Shown piece by piece: positions 16,499 to 25,967 of a DNA stretch of 40,344 nucleotides (position 1 is the first letter of the stretch; each line of letters begins with the position of its first letter). Below the pieces are notes generated by a model. It ran no database searches. It was not told the DNA's origin and worked only from the letters and a program-made list of their open reading frames with translations. The stretch comes from Victivallaceae bacterium (GTDB taxonomy: Bacteria > Verrucomicrobiota > Lentisphaeria > Victivallales > Victivallaceae), in the NCBI GenBank assembly GCA_028709805.1, contig JAQUTL010000025.1, positions 1 through 40,344 on the forward strand. Reading direction: 5' to 3'. The translations under genes and the position numbers were made by a program.

Positions 16499-19400
16499 CT
16501 ACCTCACCTCCCGGATCAAAGAAGTCATCCAATTCCGTCCACGCCGGTAGAAATAAAGATTTAGAATAAACCTGAATTTTCCGCCGGGAAGCCGGTGCGC
16601 CGTCCCGGTGTCCGGTCCGCAGCTGCCGGAGCCGACGCCGCGCTGAAAGAAATCCAGCGACAGGTAAAGCCGGTCGGCCGGTTCAAGTTCATAGTCGTGC
16701 ATTGTGCGATAAAGCGTAGCCGCGTCGTAACGCGAAAGCGTGAACTCCATGCCGTCCGGCGCCGATGCCGCCAGACCGCGACCGCACGCGTCCTCCGCCA
16801 TGACAAAACGCACGTCGGAACGGTTGCCGCTCTGCTGGGGCATGATGTACGGCACATGAATATCTTCCGCCGCAACGTCGTAGAGACCGGTCAAGGCGGC
16901 GGCGGCGCGGTCGCGGTGATTCTCCAGCGGACCGCGGCCGAAATAACGTACCCGATTCAGATCGGCCGGCAGTTCGAACCGCAGTCCGAGCCGGGGCAGA
17001 TCGTCCAGTTCCGGCGGAACGGTGAAATCGCTGATCAGATGAAGCACGCCGCGCCGGTCGAGCCGGTACTCGGTACGCCGGAGAACGGACGGTCCGCCGG
17101 ACGGCGCATGGCTTGAGGCCTCCTCCACCCGGCGGAATCCGCCGTCCGGTGCGCATCCGGACTCCAGCGTCCGAACTTCTTCGACAAACGAGAAAATCCG
17201 GCGTTCCTCCCACCGGTAAAGCGCCTTCCATCGCTCCCGGTTTCCGACGGTGAACGCCTTGATGCCGTCATTGTCGGTGGGTCCGCGCAGAATGTCGAGA
17301 ACCGGGGCGGAGAGCACGAGCGGCCGGCCGCCGAACCCGATAAACGGCGCACCGGCGGAAAAGTCCAGTGTCAGCTCGCCCATGCGCGCAGTCATGCCGT
17401 CCGCCGAAACGCTGGGCACGGACTGTCGCGGAAGCTTTTTCCGCTCCGCCGTTCCACGCCACGGCATGGCGAACTGCTCACAGGCGACTTCAAATCCGGC
17501 GTCCGCCCACCGCGCCGCCCGGCGCAGAACGAAACGCAGCGTCAGGAAACACTCCTCGCCCTCGCGCAGTTCCGGACGTTTCAACGGCAGCACAAACTCG
17601 CGGCGCGGCCGCTCCGCCGTTGCGGATGACGGCGCGGGACATCCCGGCACCGCCGGCGCGCGCGGCGGAACCTCAAGCCGGGTCAGCCGGCCGCGCTGCA
17701 CGGTGCGGCCGTCCACCTCCAGCGTCCACCGGCACTCCAGATCGGTCAAAGAACTGAAACTGCGCCGGTTGACAACGGCGATCCGTCCGCGTGCAAGGTC
17801 GCAGGGTTCGACCTTCAGCGGCTGCGCCAGTTTTTTCAGCTCAAACAGTCCGGGATGCGGCGTCCGGTCCGGCCAGACCAGCCCGTCGGCGACAAAGTTG
17901 GAGTCATGAACCGTCTCGCCGAAGTCGCCGCCGTAGAGATAACCGCGCCGTCCGGCGGCGTCAACCGTCTCGATCCCGTGGTCGAGCCACTCCCAGATAT
18001 AGCCGCCGGCCAGCGCGTCATAGTGATCGAACAGCGAGAAATAGTCGCTCAATCCGCCGTTGCTGTTGCCCATGGCGTGGGAAAATTCGCACATAATCAG
18101 CGGGCGCGGATCGTCGGTGGCCATCTCCGCCCAATTCGCCAGCGCCGCCGGCGGTGGATACATCGGGCAGATCACGTCGGTCAAATCACGGTTCGCCCCC
18201 GGCGCCCAGCTCTGACAGGCGCCTTCGTAATGGAGCAGCCGCGACGGGTCGTAGCGGCGTATCCAGCCGGCCATCGCCGCGTGATTGGGGCCGCAGCCGG
18301 ACTCGTTGCCCAGCGACCAGAACAGCACGCAGGGATGATTTTTATCCCGCATGACCAGATTTGCGGCGCGGCCGACAAAAGCCGGAGCCCATGACGGATT
18401 GCATGCGAGATCGTGATAAAAAGCATGACACTCCAGATTTGCCTCGGCGGTCACATAGAAGCCGTATTCGTCGGCCAGGTCGAAAAATTCCGGCGCCGGC
18501 GGATAGTGACTGGTCCGGATCGCGTTGATGTTGAAGCGCTTCATCATTTTCAAATCAAGTTCAGTCAATTCGGTCGGCACGCTGCGGCCGTTGCGCATGT
18601 CATGCTCGTGCCGGTTGACACCGCAGATACGCACCGGCCGGCCGTTGACCAGCAGCCGGCGACCGGCGACCGCCACCGTGCGGAACCCGACGCGCACCGG
18701 CACCGCGTCGCAAACCGCGCCGTCGTCTGAGACCAGCTCGCAAACCAGCGTGTAAAGCACCGGAGACTCGGCGCTCCATGGCGAAATCCGGGGAATGCGC
18801 ACATGGGACGCGGTAGCGATCCGGCGTGTAATATCGCCGTCGCCGCCAGTCCGGTCGGGAAAAATATCGCCGCGCCACACCCGGCGGCCGGCCGCGCTGT
18901 AAAGCGACGCGGATATCCGCCACTTTTCCGGCTCGCCGCCCATAAATCCGGCGACAACCGCCACCGTGAGGTCGCCGTCCGTCATATCGGCGCACAATCC
19001 CGCGGTCGCATGAAGGTCGAATATATGGGCGGACGGCATTGATCGGAGATATACCTTTCTCACAATACCGCCATGCCACCATTGGTCCTGATCCTCGATG
19101 AAACAGCCGTCCGACCACTTCACCACCATCACCGCCAGCACGTTCACGCCGGGAACCAGCAGCGCGGTGATGTCAAATTCAGTCGCGGCGCGGGAGTCCT
19201 TGGCGAATCCGGCGAAACGGCCGTTAACCGCAACGGCGAAAAAACTTTCAACTCCGTCGAAATGCAGCACCGTCCGGCGGTTGCGCCACGCTTCCGGCAA
19301 CTCGAAACGCCGCCGGTACACGCCGGCAGGGTTGTCCGCTTCGGGAACCGACGGCGGCATTTCCGGCCACGGCATGCGGATATTGGTATAGATGGGATGA

Positions 19401-19681
19401 TCGTATCCGTGCATATCCCAGCAGCCGGGCACGTCGATTTCCGGCCAGGCGGAATCGTCAAAATCCGGCGCGTCGCATTCCGGGGCAACCGCCGCCGGAC
19501 AGGGATGGAAGCCGAATTTCCACGGTCCGTCGAGCGGCATCCGGTACGGCCCGTTTTTTTTCCCGGCGGCCAGCGCCTCGGCGCCGCCGGCAAACGAATT
19601 CAACGGCGAACGCACCGGCAGCACTCCGGAATTAAGCGTTCCCGGACTCTGCCACAACTTTTCGGAAATATTGAACGACAT
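16499..19681 (-). CDS. Beta-galactosidase, glycoside hydrolase family 2 (LacZ-like)
   Basis: This 1060-residue, LacZ-sized enzyme is predicted to hydrolyse terminal beta-D-galactosides. Domains in order are a jelly-roll sugar-binding domain (about 50-215), an Ig-like domain, the TIM barrel (about 320-610), a second Ig-like domain, and the C-terminal beta-sandwich. The acid/base is E460 in WSLGNESGCGPNHAAM and the nucleophile E532 in LIMCEFSHAMGNSNGG, close to E. coli E461 and E537. ICGVNRHEHD and IRTSHYPPAPEF are further GH2 marks. I chose the ATG at 19681 with GGAG 10 nt upstream; an upstream TTG at 19714 is less likely. No signal peptide is evident. It is divergent from an AraC gene, its likely regulator. 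Confidence 0.95.
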   Translation of the reverse strand: MSFNISEKLWQSPGTLNSGVLPVRSPLNSFAGGAEALAAGKKNGPYRMPLDGPWKFGFHPCPAAVAPECDAPDFDDSAWPEIDVPGCWDMHGYDHPIYTNIRMPWPEMPPSVPEADNPAGVYRRRFELPEAWRNRRTVLHFDGVESFFAVAVNGRFAGFAKDSRAATEFDITALLVPGVNVLAVMVVKWSDGCFIEDQDQWWHGGIVRKVYLRSMPSAHIFDLHATAGLCADMTDGDLTVAVVAGFMGGEPEKWRISASLYSAAGRRVWRGDIFPDRTGGDGDITRRIATASHVRIPRISPWSAESPVLYTLVCELVSDDGAVCDAVPVRVGFRTVAVAGRRLLVNGRPVRICGVNRHEHDMRNGRSVPTELTELDLKMMKRFNINAIRTSHYPPAPEFFDLADEYGFYVTAEANLECHAFYHDLACNPSWAPAFVGRAANLVMRDKNHPCVLFWSLGNESGCGPNHAAMAGWIRRYDPSRLLHYEGACQSWAPGANRDLTDVICPMYPPPAALANWAEMATDDPRPLIMCEFSHAMGNSNGGLSDYFSLFDHYDALAGGYIWEWLDHGIETVDAAGRRGYLYGGDFGETVHDSNFVADGLVWPDRTPHPGLFELKKLAQPLKVEPCDLARGRIAVVNRRSFSSLTDLECRWTLEVDGRTVQRGRLTRLEVPPRAPAVPGCPAPSSATAERPRREFVLPLKRPELREGEECFLTLRFVLRRAARWADAGFEVACEQFAMPWRGTAERKKLPRQSVPSVSADGMTARMGELTLDFSAGAPFIGFGGRPLVLSAPVLDILRGPTDNDGIKAFTVGNRERWKALYRWEERRIFSFVEEVRTLESGCAPDGGFRRVEEASSHAPSGGPSVLRRTEYRLDRRGVLHLISDFTVPPELDDLPRLGLRFELPADLNRVRYFGRGPLENHRDRAAAALTGLYDVAAEDIHVPYIMPQQSGNRSDVRFVMAEDACGRGLAASAPDGMEFTLSRYDAATLYRTMHDYELEPADRLYLSLDFFQRGVGSGSCGPDTGTAHRLPGGKFRFILNLYFYRRGRNWMTSLIREVR

Positions 19682-19715
19682 CGACCGGCAACTCCATGTA
19701 AAAAAAATTTTCAAG

Positions 19716-19744
19716 TTGAAATAATATTCTTAACGGAATATAAT
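19716..19744 (+). promoter_or_regulatory. Sigma70-type promoter of the AraC gene
   Basis: TTGAAA (19716-19721) and a consensus TATAAT (19739-19744) are separated by 17 nt. The expected start is near 19751, leaving a leader of about 40 nt before the AraC start codon. The box lies in the divergent spacer with the beta-galactosidase gene. Confidence 0.75.
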
Positions 19745-19791
19745 ATATGGACGGCCACGGAAAATAAAATCGCCTTACTGGTATTTAAAAT

Positions 19792-20670
19792 ATGCAAAAT
19801 GGTATTAATGTAAAACATCGCTATCCGCAGCGCATCGTCTGGCGGACAATCGGACCGACCGGCGCACCGTCACGCCTCGGCGCCGGCTTCATGCACAAAA
19901 CCCGCGCGGTTGACTTTGTCGACTTCGACTCGCCCCGCTATGTGCTGGTTGCGGTGCTTGCCGGCGCCGGCCGCTATGTGGACGACAGCGGAGCGGAATA
20001 CCGGCTTGAGCCGGGAATGCTGTTTCAGCGCATACCCGGAAGGCGGCAGAGCAATTATATCGCGCCGGAGTCCGGCTGGTACGAATGCTATCTTGAAACC
20101 GGCATGGACTTCGCCGCCGCGCTGAACCAGATGGGGGTGATCGACTGGTCGCATCCGGTTCGCCGGCTCGACCGGCCGGCCGAATTTGCCGACTTGGTCC
20201 ACGCCTTTATGACCGGACTCGCCGTTGCCAGAGAGGAGACGCTGCCCGCTTTCGCCGTACAACTGGCCGAGCTGTTCCGGCTGGCTTTTTTTCCGTCCGC
20301 CCGGACGGAGAGCGGCCCGGAGCCGCCGGACGGCAACCACGCGATCGATGCGGCGCGACGACGCCTGGAGTCCGGGTTCGACCGTCCGTTCGACCTTCAT
20401 TCATTCTGCCGCGAACACAACTGCGGCTATGAATATTTCCGGAAAAAGTTCAAAGCGGTCGTCGGCCTTCCCCCGCTGCAGTACCGGATCAAGCGCCGGC
20501 TCGACACGGCGGCGGAACTTCTCACCGCCCGGACGCTGCCGGTTTCCGAAATCGCGGCACTGCTCGGCTACTCCTCGCCTTACGAATTTTCCGCACAGTT
20601 CAAACGCGCGTTCGGCCGTTCGCCAAAATATTTTCGGGCGGGAGCGGAGGGTAAGACAAAAAAGTCTTGA
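19792..20670 (+). CDS. AraC-family transcriptional regulator
   Basis: This 292-residue protein has an N-terminal AraC cupin-like domain (VLVAVLAGAGRYVDDSGAEY and LEPGMLFQRIPGRRQSNYI, about residues 50-95). A C-terminal double helix-turn-helix follows (PFDLHSFCREHNCGYEYFRK, then LPVSEIAALLGYSSPYEFSA and QFKRAFGRSPKYF). It sits head-to-head with the beta-galactosidase gene, with a consensus promoter in front, so control of that gene is the simplest reading. No clear ribosome site precedes the ATG. The 230 bp after it contain no convincing gene or terminator. Confidence 0.92.
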   Translation: MQNGINVKHRYPQRIVWRTIGPTGAPSRLGAGFMHKTRAVDFVDFDSPRYVLVAVLAGAGRYVDDSGAEYRLEPGMLFQRIPGRRQSNYIAPESGWYECYLETGMDFAAALNQMGVIDWSHPVRRLDRPAEFADLVHAFMTGLAVAREETLPAFAVQLAELFRLAFFPSARTESGPEPPDGNHAIDAARRRLESGFDRPFDLHSFCREHNCGYEYFRKKFKAVVGLPPLQYRIKRRLDTAAELLTARTLPVSEIAALLGYSSPYEFSAQFKRAFGRSPKYFRAGAEGKTKKS

Positions 20671-20901
20671 TTTCCTGAAAGGAAGAGCTATAGTAGTGGC
20701 TGAAAGGGACACTTTTTAATAAAAACGAAAAGTTGAGCGCACCGCCTGTTCCGCCGTCGACCGCAACCTTCGCGGAATACGCCATTCGGTAAGTGCCGCC
20801 GATTCCGAATTCGTCGCCGCGCGTGATCGCGGCGGTGTGTCTGACGGCGAAGCACGCCGCAGTCTGCAAAACCTGAACCAATGTCATGGAGGAAAACGGG
20901 A

Positions 20902-21732
20902 ATGTACCACTGGAACAATGTGGAGATCGACGGCGGCAGAACCACGCTCGGAAAGTTCTATCAGGCCATCGCCGCCGGCAGCTCGGTGTTTGACATCGGC
21001 TGCGCCTGCGGCGACTTCGGCAAAACCCTGTATGAACAGAAACAGTGCCGGATGACCGGAGTGGAATTCGACCGCCAGCAGGCGGATATCGCGCGGGGCA
21101 CCGGAGCCTACGGACAGGTGATCGACTTCGACCTCAACCGCCTGAGCGCGCATGAATGGCCGGAACTGGAAGGCAGGTTCGACTATATCGTCTGCGCCGA
21201 CGTGCTTGAGCATCTGATCTCACCCGCCGATACGCTGGCCGCGTTCAAGACCTATTTGAAACCGGACGGTAAATTCCTGATTTCGCTGCCGAACATCGCC
21301 CACGCCAGCATCAAGGCCGATCTGCTGAACGACGTTTTCAACTATACTCCGCACGGGATACTGGACAACACACATCTGCGGTTCTTTACATGGAAGAGCA
21401 TCGGCTCCATGCTGGCGCTGGCCGGAATCAAAATAATCAAGGCTGACGCCACGTTCGTCGACATCAACGCCTTCAGTTCCCCGCCGCCGAAATTCGACGC
21501 CATGCCGCCACAGGTGCTGTTCGTCATATTCCGCGACCTCCACTCCTACATCTGTCAATACACGATGGAGGCGGTTCCGGACGGCGGTGAGGCCAACGCA
21601 TTGGCGCAGCAGAATGTCGACCGCCTGAACTTCCGGTTCGAGCAGTTTCCGCCCGAGGTAAAAAAGTACGCGCTGGACCTGCTGGCCGCCTGCGGATTTC
21701 ATCAGGCTCCGGCCTCGCCCCAGCAGAAATAA
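20902..21732 (+). CDS. Class I SAM-dependent methyltransferase
   Basis: This 276-residue protein has the Rossmann methyltransferase fold. Motif I is VFDIGCACGDFGK (about residues 29-41), the acidic residue ending strand two is E55 in MTGVEFDRQQ, motif post-II is FDYIVCADVLEHL, and the substrate-side segment is YLKPDGKFLISLPNIAHASI. This pattern is that of the Methyltransf_23 type often found with glycan or lipid modification genes. The ATG at 20902 has GGAGG 9 nt upstream, whereas an in-frame ATG seven codons earlier has no ribosome site. It lies 80 nt before a secreted glycoside-hydrolase-like gene. The acceptor molecule is unknown. Confidence 0.88.
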   Translation: MYHWNNVEIDGGRTTLGKFYQAIAAGSSVFDIGCACGDFGKTLYEQKQCRMTGVEFDRQQADIARGTGAYGQVIDFDLNRLSAHEWPELEGRFDYIVCADVLEHLISPADTLAAFKTYLKPDGKFLISLPNIAHASIKADLLNDVFNYTPHGILDNTHLRFFTWKSIGSMLALAGIKIIKADATFVDINAFSSPPPKFDAMPPQVLFVIFRDLHSYICQYTMEAVPDGGEANALAQQNVDRLNFRFEQFPPEVKKYALDLLAACGFHQAPASPQQK

Positions 21733-21812
21733 CGGTGCAAAGCCGCGAAGCACCGCCGCGCCATGTCCGCGCCGGCGACGGCTATAAACGATCATGCCGG
21801 AGGAAGACAATC

Positions 21813-24800
21813 GTGAAAATATTCGTATCGGCAGCCATTTTTGTCGCCAGCCTGATATCCGCGGGTTACGCCGCACCGCCGGACTGGCGGCCGACCGGAG
21901 AGGCCGCGATAAACCGAAACGGCGAAACCATTGTTGTGAATTTCGGCCGCCGGCTTGACGGAATCGCCGCCGCCGTGAACGTCGAGCCGCGACAGCGCCA
22001 TACACTCCGCTGCGAAGCGCGCGGCGAAGGCCGCATTCAGCTCGGCGGACACGGGGCGCTCGGCTGGAGCTATGCTCCGCCCGTAACCTTGTCGTCCGTC
22101 TGGCAGCCATGCGAGATAAGCTATGCCGACGCCGCCGGCACCATTGAGTTCAGTATTTATTCGGCGCAGGACGGTTCGGGATATTTTGAACTGAGAAACC
22201 CGGCTGTCACTCCGGACCCTGAACCGGAGCTGGCGGACGCTGAAATCGCTGCGCGATTTTTCGATCCGATTGATTTTCCCGGCGACAACGGCAGCATCGC
22301 GCCGGTCGCCGACGCCTGGCGCGGCGAAGCCGTCCGGGGAAAACGCTGGTACCGCGTCTGCCGTCTGCCGGTTCCGCACACCAGTTGCGACCTGTACTAT
22401 TACATTCATCTGCGCAAGGATTCCGACAAGTCGGCGGCGGCATTTCTGCTCCGGGTTCCCGGCGGACAGGCAGTCTCAAACCGCGTTCCGATCACCGCCG
22501 CCGACCGCTGGCAGTGGGTGAAGATCGGACCGGTCGCCGCCGGATGCGCACTGCCGGAAGTCGCGCTGAGCTTTGACGGCGAGCCGGACGTCGAAATCCT
22601 GACCGACCGCATCGCACTTTCCACTTCCGCCGACCTCGATCCGGCCGCGATTGACAATGGATTTACGCCCGGCTCCGCGAAAGATTCCGGCGGCGAAAGC
22701 TCGTCATTTCCGCTCCGCCCCGATGACAGTCTGATCGCCGTCGGACACGGCACCCCCGCAATTGATGGCATTCCGGACGACGCGGCATGGCGAAGAAGCA
22801 TTGCCGCCACTCCTTTTCTGCTTGCGGAGAAAAATATTTTCGCCCGGGAGCAGACCGCCGTCCGCTTTCTGCGGGACGAGGAAAACCTGTATGTCCTCTT
22901 TCAGTGTCACGAACGTGCGCTTGAACCGAGCGAAAACCGGCTTCACGAGCTGAAAACCAACGCGTCGGAGCCGGACTCCGACGCGGTTTACGCCGACGAC
23001 TGCGTCACTCTTCTGCTTCAGAACCCGAAGTCACCCGATTCGGTTTTCGATATAACGGTAAGCGCCTCCGGCCAACTGGCCGACAGCGCCGGTTCCGCCG
23101 GGGATTTATGGAGTCGCCGCGACCGGTCGTGGAATTCCGCCGCCGCCGTCGCAGTAAAACTCAACACGGTCGACGATGACGGATTTTGGACAACTGAAAT
23201 GGCGATCCCGTGGAAAAATCTGGGCGGCCCGCCCGCTTCCGGCGCCTGCTGGCGGATGCTGGCGGCCCGTTCCGAAAGAAGCCGGAACGAAACCAGCTCG
23301 TTTCAGGCGGCCGCCCAAGCCGACCCGCGCCGCGTTGAAAATATGGGCGGATTGAGCTTTATCGACAATGTTCCCGCCATCGTGCCGGAGGAGTTGCCGC
23401 AGTTCACGCCGGGCGCCAATCACCTGAAACTAAACTGCAACGCCCAAACTCCGCTGCTCGCCAGCTCGCTGATCCGCTTCGGCGCGGCCGGCAAACGGTT
23501 CAATGCGGAAATACCCGCCGGACAGCCGACCGCCGACCTTGCCTTCGATCTGGCCGACAACGGAGACTTCGACTTCACATGGAGCATCTTCAGACAAACC
23601 GATATGCAGACCTGCTTCCGCTCGCCGCGCTGCCGTTTTGCCACCGCCGCCGCTCAACTGACCGCCGAACTGAGGAATGCAACGCTGCTGGTCAACGGCG
23701 CAGCGGCCGACGGCTCCGCCATGCTCTCCGCCGGAGTCAATGAACTGACCGTCAGGGCCGGAGAAAACGGCGAAGTCAAGTTGCGTTCCGGCGGCTTCGC
23801 CGTTCCGTTCCCGGCCGGCTGGAAATATGACGCGGAGCAGCAGACGCACCACCTGAAACTGCTGGCCGGCGATTCGGTGATCTGGCCGAACTGGAATTGG
23901 GAGGGAGTGTTCGTCAATCGCGGCGGCGTTCAACAGCTGCTGTTCGCGCCGCGCGGCGTTCCCGGCGCAACGCCCGATGATTACAGCATTTATCTTGATC
24001 TGCCGGAGAATTTCACGCTGCTCGGCGCATCGGGCTGCTACCGGCGCTACCGGATTGTGACCGCGCAGCCGGAGGAGATCGAGCTTGCCGGGCAACGCTT
24101 CACCCGCCACCGCATCACCGTTGCCCAACCGTTGCCGTTCAGGGAGCAGCCGGACGACTATGAATACATCGCCGCGCTCATCGGCGTTTCGCCGGAGACA
24201 AAACTCGGTCCGGCCAGAATTTTCTATCATGCCGAAAGCCGGAAAGCCGGCACGCTTGAACTGCCCAATCAACTGCCGGTCACCGTTCTGGACCGGGCGG
24301 TCGGGCGGCAGCCGTCAAAATTCATCGTGCAGCTCTGGACCGGCTGGCTCGGCGAACTGGACGACAAGACGCTGTATCAGCATTACGGCCGTTATTTCTC
24401 CGCCGCCGGCGTCACCGAAGTCAACGGCCTTAACCACAGCTGCGCCAAATTGAAACACTTTGCGCTGATCAACTTCGAGCCGTGGAACCTCGACTGCTCC
24501 CCCTATATTGAACATCACCCGGAACAGGCGCTGACCGATCCCGCCGGTGTCCGGTCCAGAAAGTTCATCTGCCCCAAAGAGCTGCTCAACAATCCCGACT
24601 GCGCGGACTTTCTGGCCGCCGCGCTGACGCAGTGGTATGAGCGGCACCACCGCCCGGAACATATAAATCTTGACTATGAATACGATGTGCTGGAAAGCTG
24701 TCTTGCCTGTTTCTGCCCGGCTTGCCGGAACGATTTTGCCGCGCAATACACGCTGCCGGAAACACCGTCCGCCGCCGAGATAAAGACGAAGCTCCTCCGT

Positions 24801-25499
24801 CAGTGGACCGGATATATGAACCGGCGCATGGCGGACGTAACCACCATGCTGCGCCGCGCCGTCAGCCGGAAGTTTCCGAACGTGCGGTTTTCGGTCTATT
24901 CCGGTTATCAAAGCGCCGAAACCATGCGCGTCTACGGCGTTGACTGGTCGCGGCTTGACGGAAAAATCGATCTGGCCATGACCGGGTACGGCCGCCCCAT
25001 CCGCGAACTGGAGGCCACCCGCCACGCGCTGCCGTCAACGCCGCTCATGACCGGCTTGCTCGCCAGTCCGCACCGGCACACCGACCGCGGCGCGCCGCAG
25101 TACATCTCTCCGGCGCAACTGCTCCGCCGCGCCTGCGACGCCACCGCCGGCGTCCTGATCTACTGCTACCCGACGCTTGACGGACGAAGCTTTGCCGCAA
25201 TCGCCGAAGTCAGCAGCATCATTGCCGCCAACGAACCGTTCTTTCTGCGCGGCGACCGCCACGGCGACCTCTTGAAAATCAACGGATTCGACCCGGCCGA
25301 CTATGAAGTTCTCTCCGACGGCGGCGGAAACTGGCTTGTCGCCCTGATGAATCCGGGCAATGCGAAACGCGACTTCACCTTCGACCTCCCCGCCGCCGCC
25401 GGACACGTCCTGCGCGACTTCCAAACCGGCGAACGGTTGCGTCCTCCGGTGTCCGGCACGATCGCCCCGCACGGCGTCATTGTATATGTGAGCGAATAA
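21813..25499 (+). CDS. Large secreted glycoside-hydrolase-like protein with CBM9-type domain
   Basis: This 1228-residue exported protein begins at a GTG with GGAGGA 8 nt upstream. Residues 1-21 are a signal peptide ending AGYAA. Residues 25-300 hold two beta-sandwich, carbohydrate-binding-like regions. Residues about 310-525 match the family-9 carbohydrate-binding-like fold (PAIDGIPDDAAWRRSI, DEENLYVLFQC, DDDGFWTTEMAIPWKNLGG). Residues about 820-1150 look like a TIM-barrel hydrolase with INLDYEYDVLESC followed by a cysteine cluster, ACFCPACRNDF, as seen in several uncharacterised glycosidase-like families. The terminal 70 residues form a small beta domain. Acidic residues in LDYEYD are candidate catalytic residues. 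It probably attacks a host or algal glycan; the substrate is unknown. Confidence 0.75.
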   Translation: MKIFVSAAIFVASLISAGYAAPPDWRPTGEAAINRNGETIVVNFGRRLDGIAAAVNVEPRQRHTLRCEARGEGRIQLGGHGALGWSYAPPVTLSSVWQPCEISYADAAGTIEFSIYSAQDGSGYFELRNPAVTPDPEPELADAEIAARFFDPIDFPGDNGSIAPVADAWRGEAVRGKRWYRVCRLPVPHTSCDLYYYIHLRKDSDKSAAAFLLRVPGGQAVSNRVPITAADRWQWVKIGPVAAGCALPEVALSFDGEPDVEILTDRIALSTSADLDPAAIDNGFTPGSAKDSGGESSSFPLRPDDSLIAVGHGTPAIDGIPDDAAWRRSIAATPFLLAEKNIFAREQTAVRFLRDEENLYVLFQCHERALEPSENRLHELKTNASEPDSDAVYADDCVTLLLQNPKSPDSVFDITVSASGQLADSAGSAGDLWSRRDRSWNSAAAVAVKLNTVDDDGFWTTEMAIPWKNLGGPPASGACWRMLAARSERSRNETSSFQAAAQADPRRVENMGGLSFIDNVPAIVPEELPQFTPGANHLKLNCNAQTPLLASSLIRFGAAGKRFNAEIPAGQPTADLAFDLADNGDFDFTWSIFRQTDMQTCFRSPRCRFATAAAQLTAELRNATLLVNGAAADGSAMLSAGVNELTVRAGENGEVKLRSGGFAVPFPAGWKYDAEQQTHHLKLLAGDSVIWPNWNWEGVFVNRGGVQQLLFAPRGVPGATPDDYSIYLDLPENFTLLGASGCYRRYRIVTAQPEEIELAGQRFTRHRITVAQPLPFREQPDDYEYIAALIGVSPETKLGPARIFYHAESRKAGTLELPNQLPVTVLDRAVGRQPSKFIVQLWTGWLGELDDKTLYQHYGRYFSAAGVTEVNGLNHSCAKLKHFALINFEPWNLDCSPYIEHHPEQALTDPAGVRSRKFICPKELLNNPDCADFLAAALTQWYERHHRPEHINLDYEYDVLESCLACFCPACRNDFAAQYTLPETPSAAEIKTKLLRQWTGYMNRRMADVTTMLRRAVSRKFPNVRFSVYSGYQSAETMRVYGVDWSRLDGKIDLAMTGYGRPIRELEATRHALPSTPLMTGLLASPHRHTDRGAPQYISPAQLLRRACDATAGVLIYCYPTLDGRSFAAIAEVSSIIAANEPFFLRGDRHGDLLKINGFDPADYEVLSDGGGNWLVALMNPGNAKRDFTFDLPAAAGHVLRDFQTGERLRPPVSGTIAPHGVIVYVSE

Positions 25500-25549
25500 G
25501 CTCTGTCACTGGAATATTCAAAGCTAAAACCTGGCGTTACGGCAATTCA

Positions 25550-25589
25550 GCCGGCGGCGCGCCACGCCTTGCATGGAACAGCCGCCGGC
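25550..25589. terminator. GC-rich hairpin between convergent genes
   Basis: GCCGGCGGC (25550-25558) pairs perfectly with GCCGCCGGC (25581-25589) across a 22-nt loop, between the convergent glycoside-hydrolase-like and ferritin-like genes. No T-run follows on either side, so it is only a possible terminator. Confidence 0.4.
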
Positions 25590-25600
25590 CGGAGCGCTGT

Positions 25601-25903
25601 CTATTTCACTTTTTCCAGCAGCTCCTCGACTTCCTTTGCTCCGCTGTCATAGAATTTGCTTTCATCCGGTGCCAGTTCACGCAGCAGACGCAGGAATTCA
25701 CCGGCGTGCACGCGCTCTTCGTCCGCGATGTCAGCCAGAACCGCCTTTGCTTTGGCGCAGTCGGTCGAATCCGCCAGCTGAGTATAAAGCCCGATCGCCT
25801 CGTATTCCGCGGCGACCATGAAACGGATGGCCCGGATCAATTCACTTTGCGTGAGTTTCGCTCCGGCCTTCGACGACGGCAGTGAAGAACAGAATTCAGG
25901 CAT
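25601..25903 (-). CDS. Encapsulated-ferritin-type (EncFtn) ferritin-like protein
   Basis: This 100-residue two-helix protein matches the short ferritin-like proteins that load into encapsulin shells and store iron. Metal ligands are visible: E33 in FMVAAEYEAIGLYTQ, then E63 and H66 in ADEERVHAGEF, the same E / ExxH set and spacing as in EncFtn. It also resembles the ferritin-like domain fused to archaeal encapsulins, as I recall it. The C-terminus (VEELLEKVK) has no obvious shell-targeting peptide, and no encapsulin gene is in the window. The ribosome site GGAGGAG lies 6 nt before the ATG. It follows a cysteine hydrolase gene by 64 nt, a gap containing a perfect 7-bp hairpin (25927-25946). 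A general rubrerythrin-like role is the alternative. Confidence 0.8.
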   Translation of the reverse strand: MPEFCSSLPSSKAGAKLTQSELIRAIRFMVAAEYEAIGLYTQLADSTDCAKAKAVLADIADEERVHAGEFLRLLRELAPDESKFYDSGAKEVEELLEKVK

Positions 25904-25967
25904 AATATCTCCTCCTTATTATTACGGCTCCGGGATATTCCGGAGCTGCGTTTCATCGTTCCGTCCG

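Noticed and set aside
20600..20887. 95-residue minus-strand frame in the AraC-methyltransferase spacer
   Set aside because: It overlaps the AraC 3' end, lacks a ribosome site and shows no family; not supportable as a gene.
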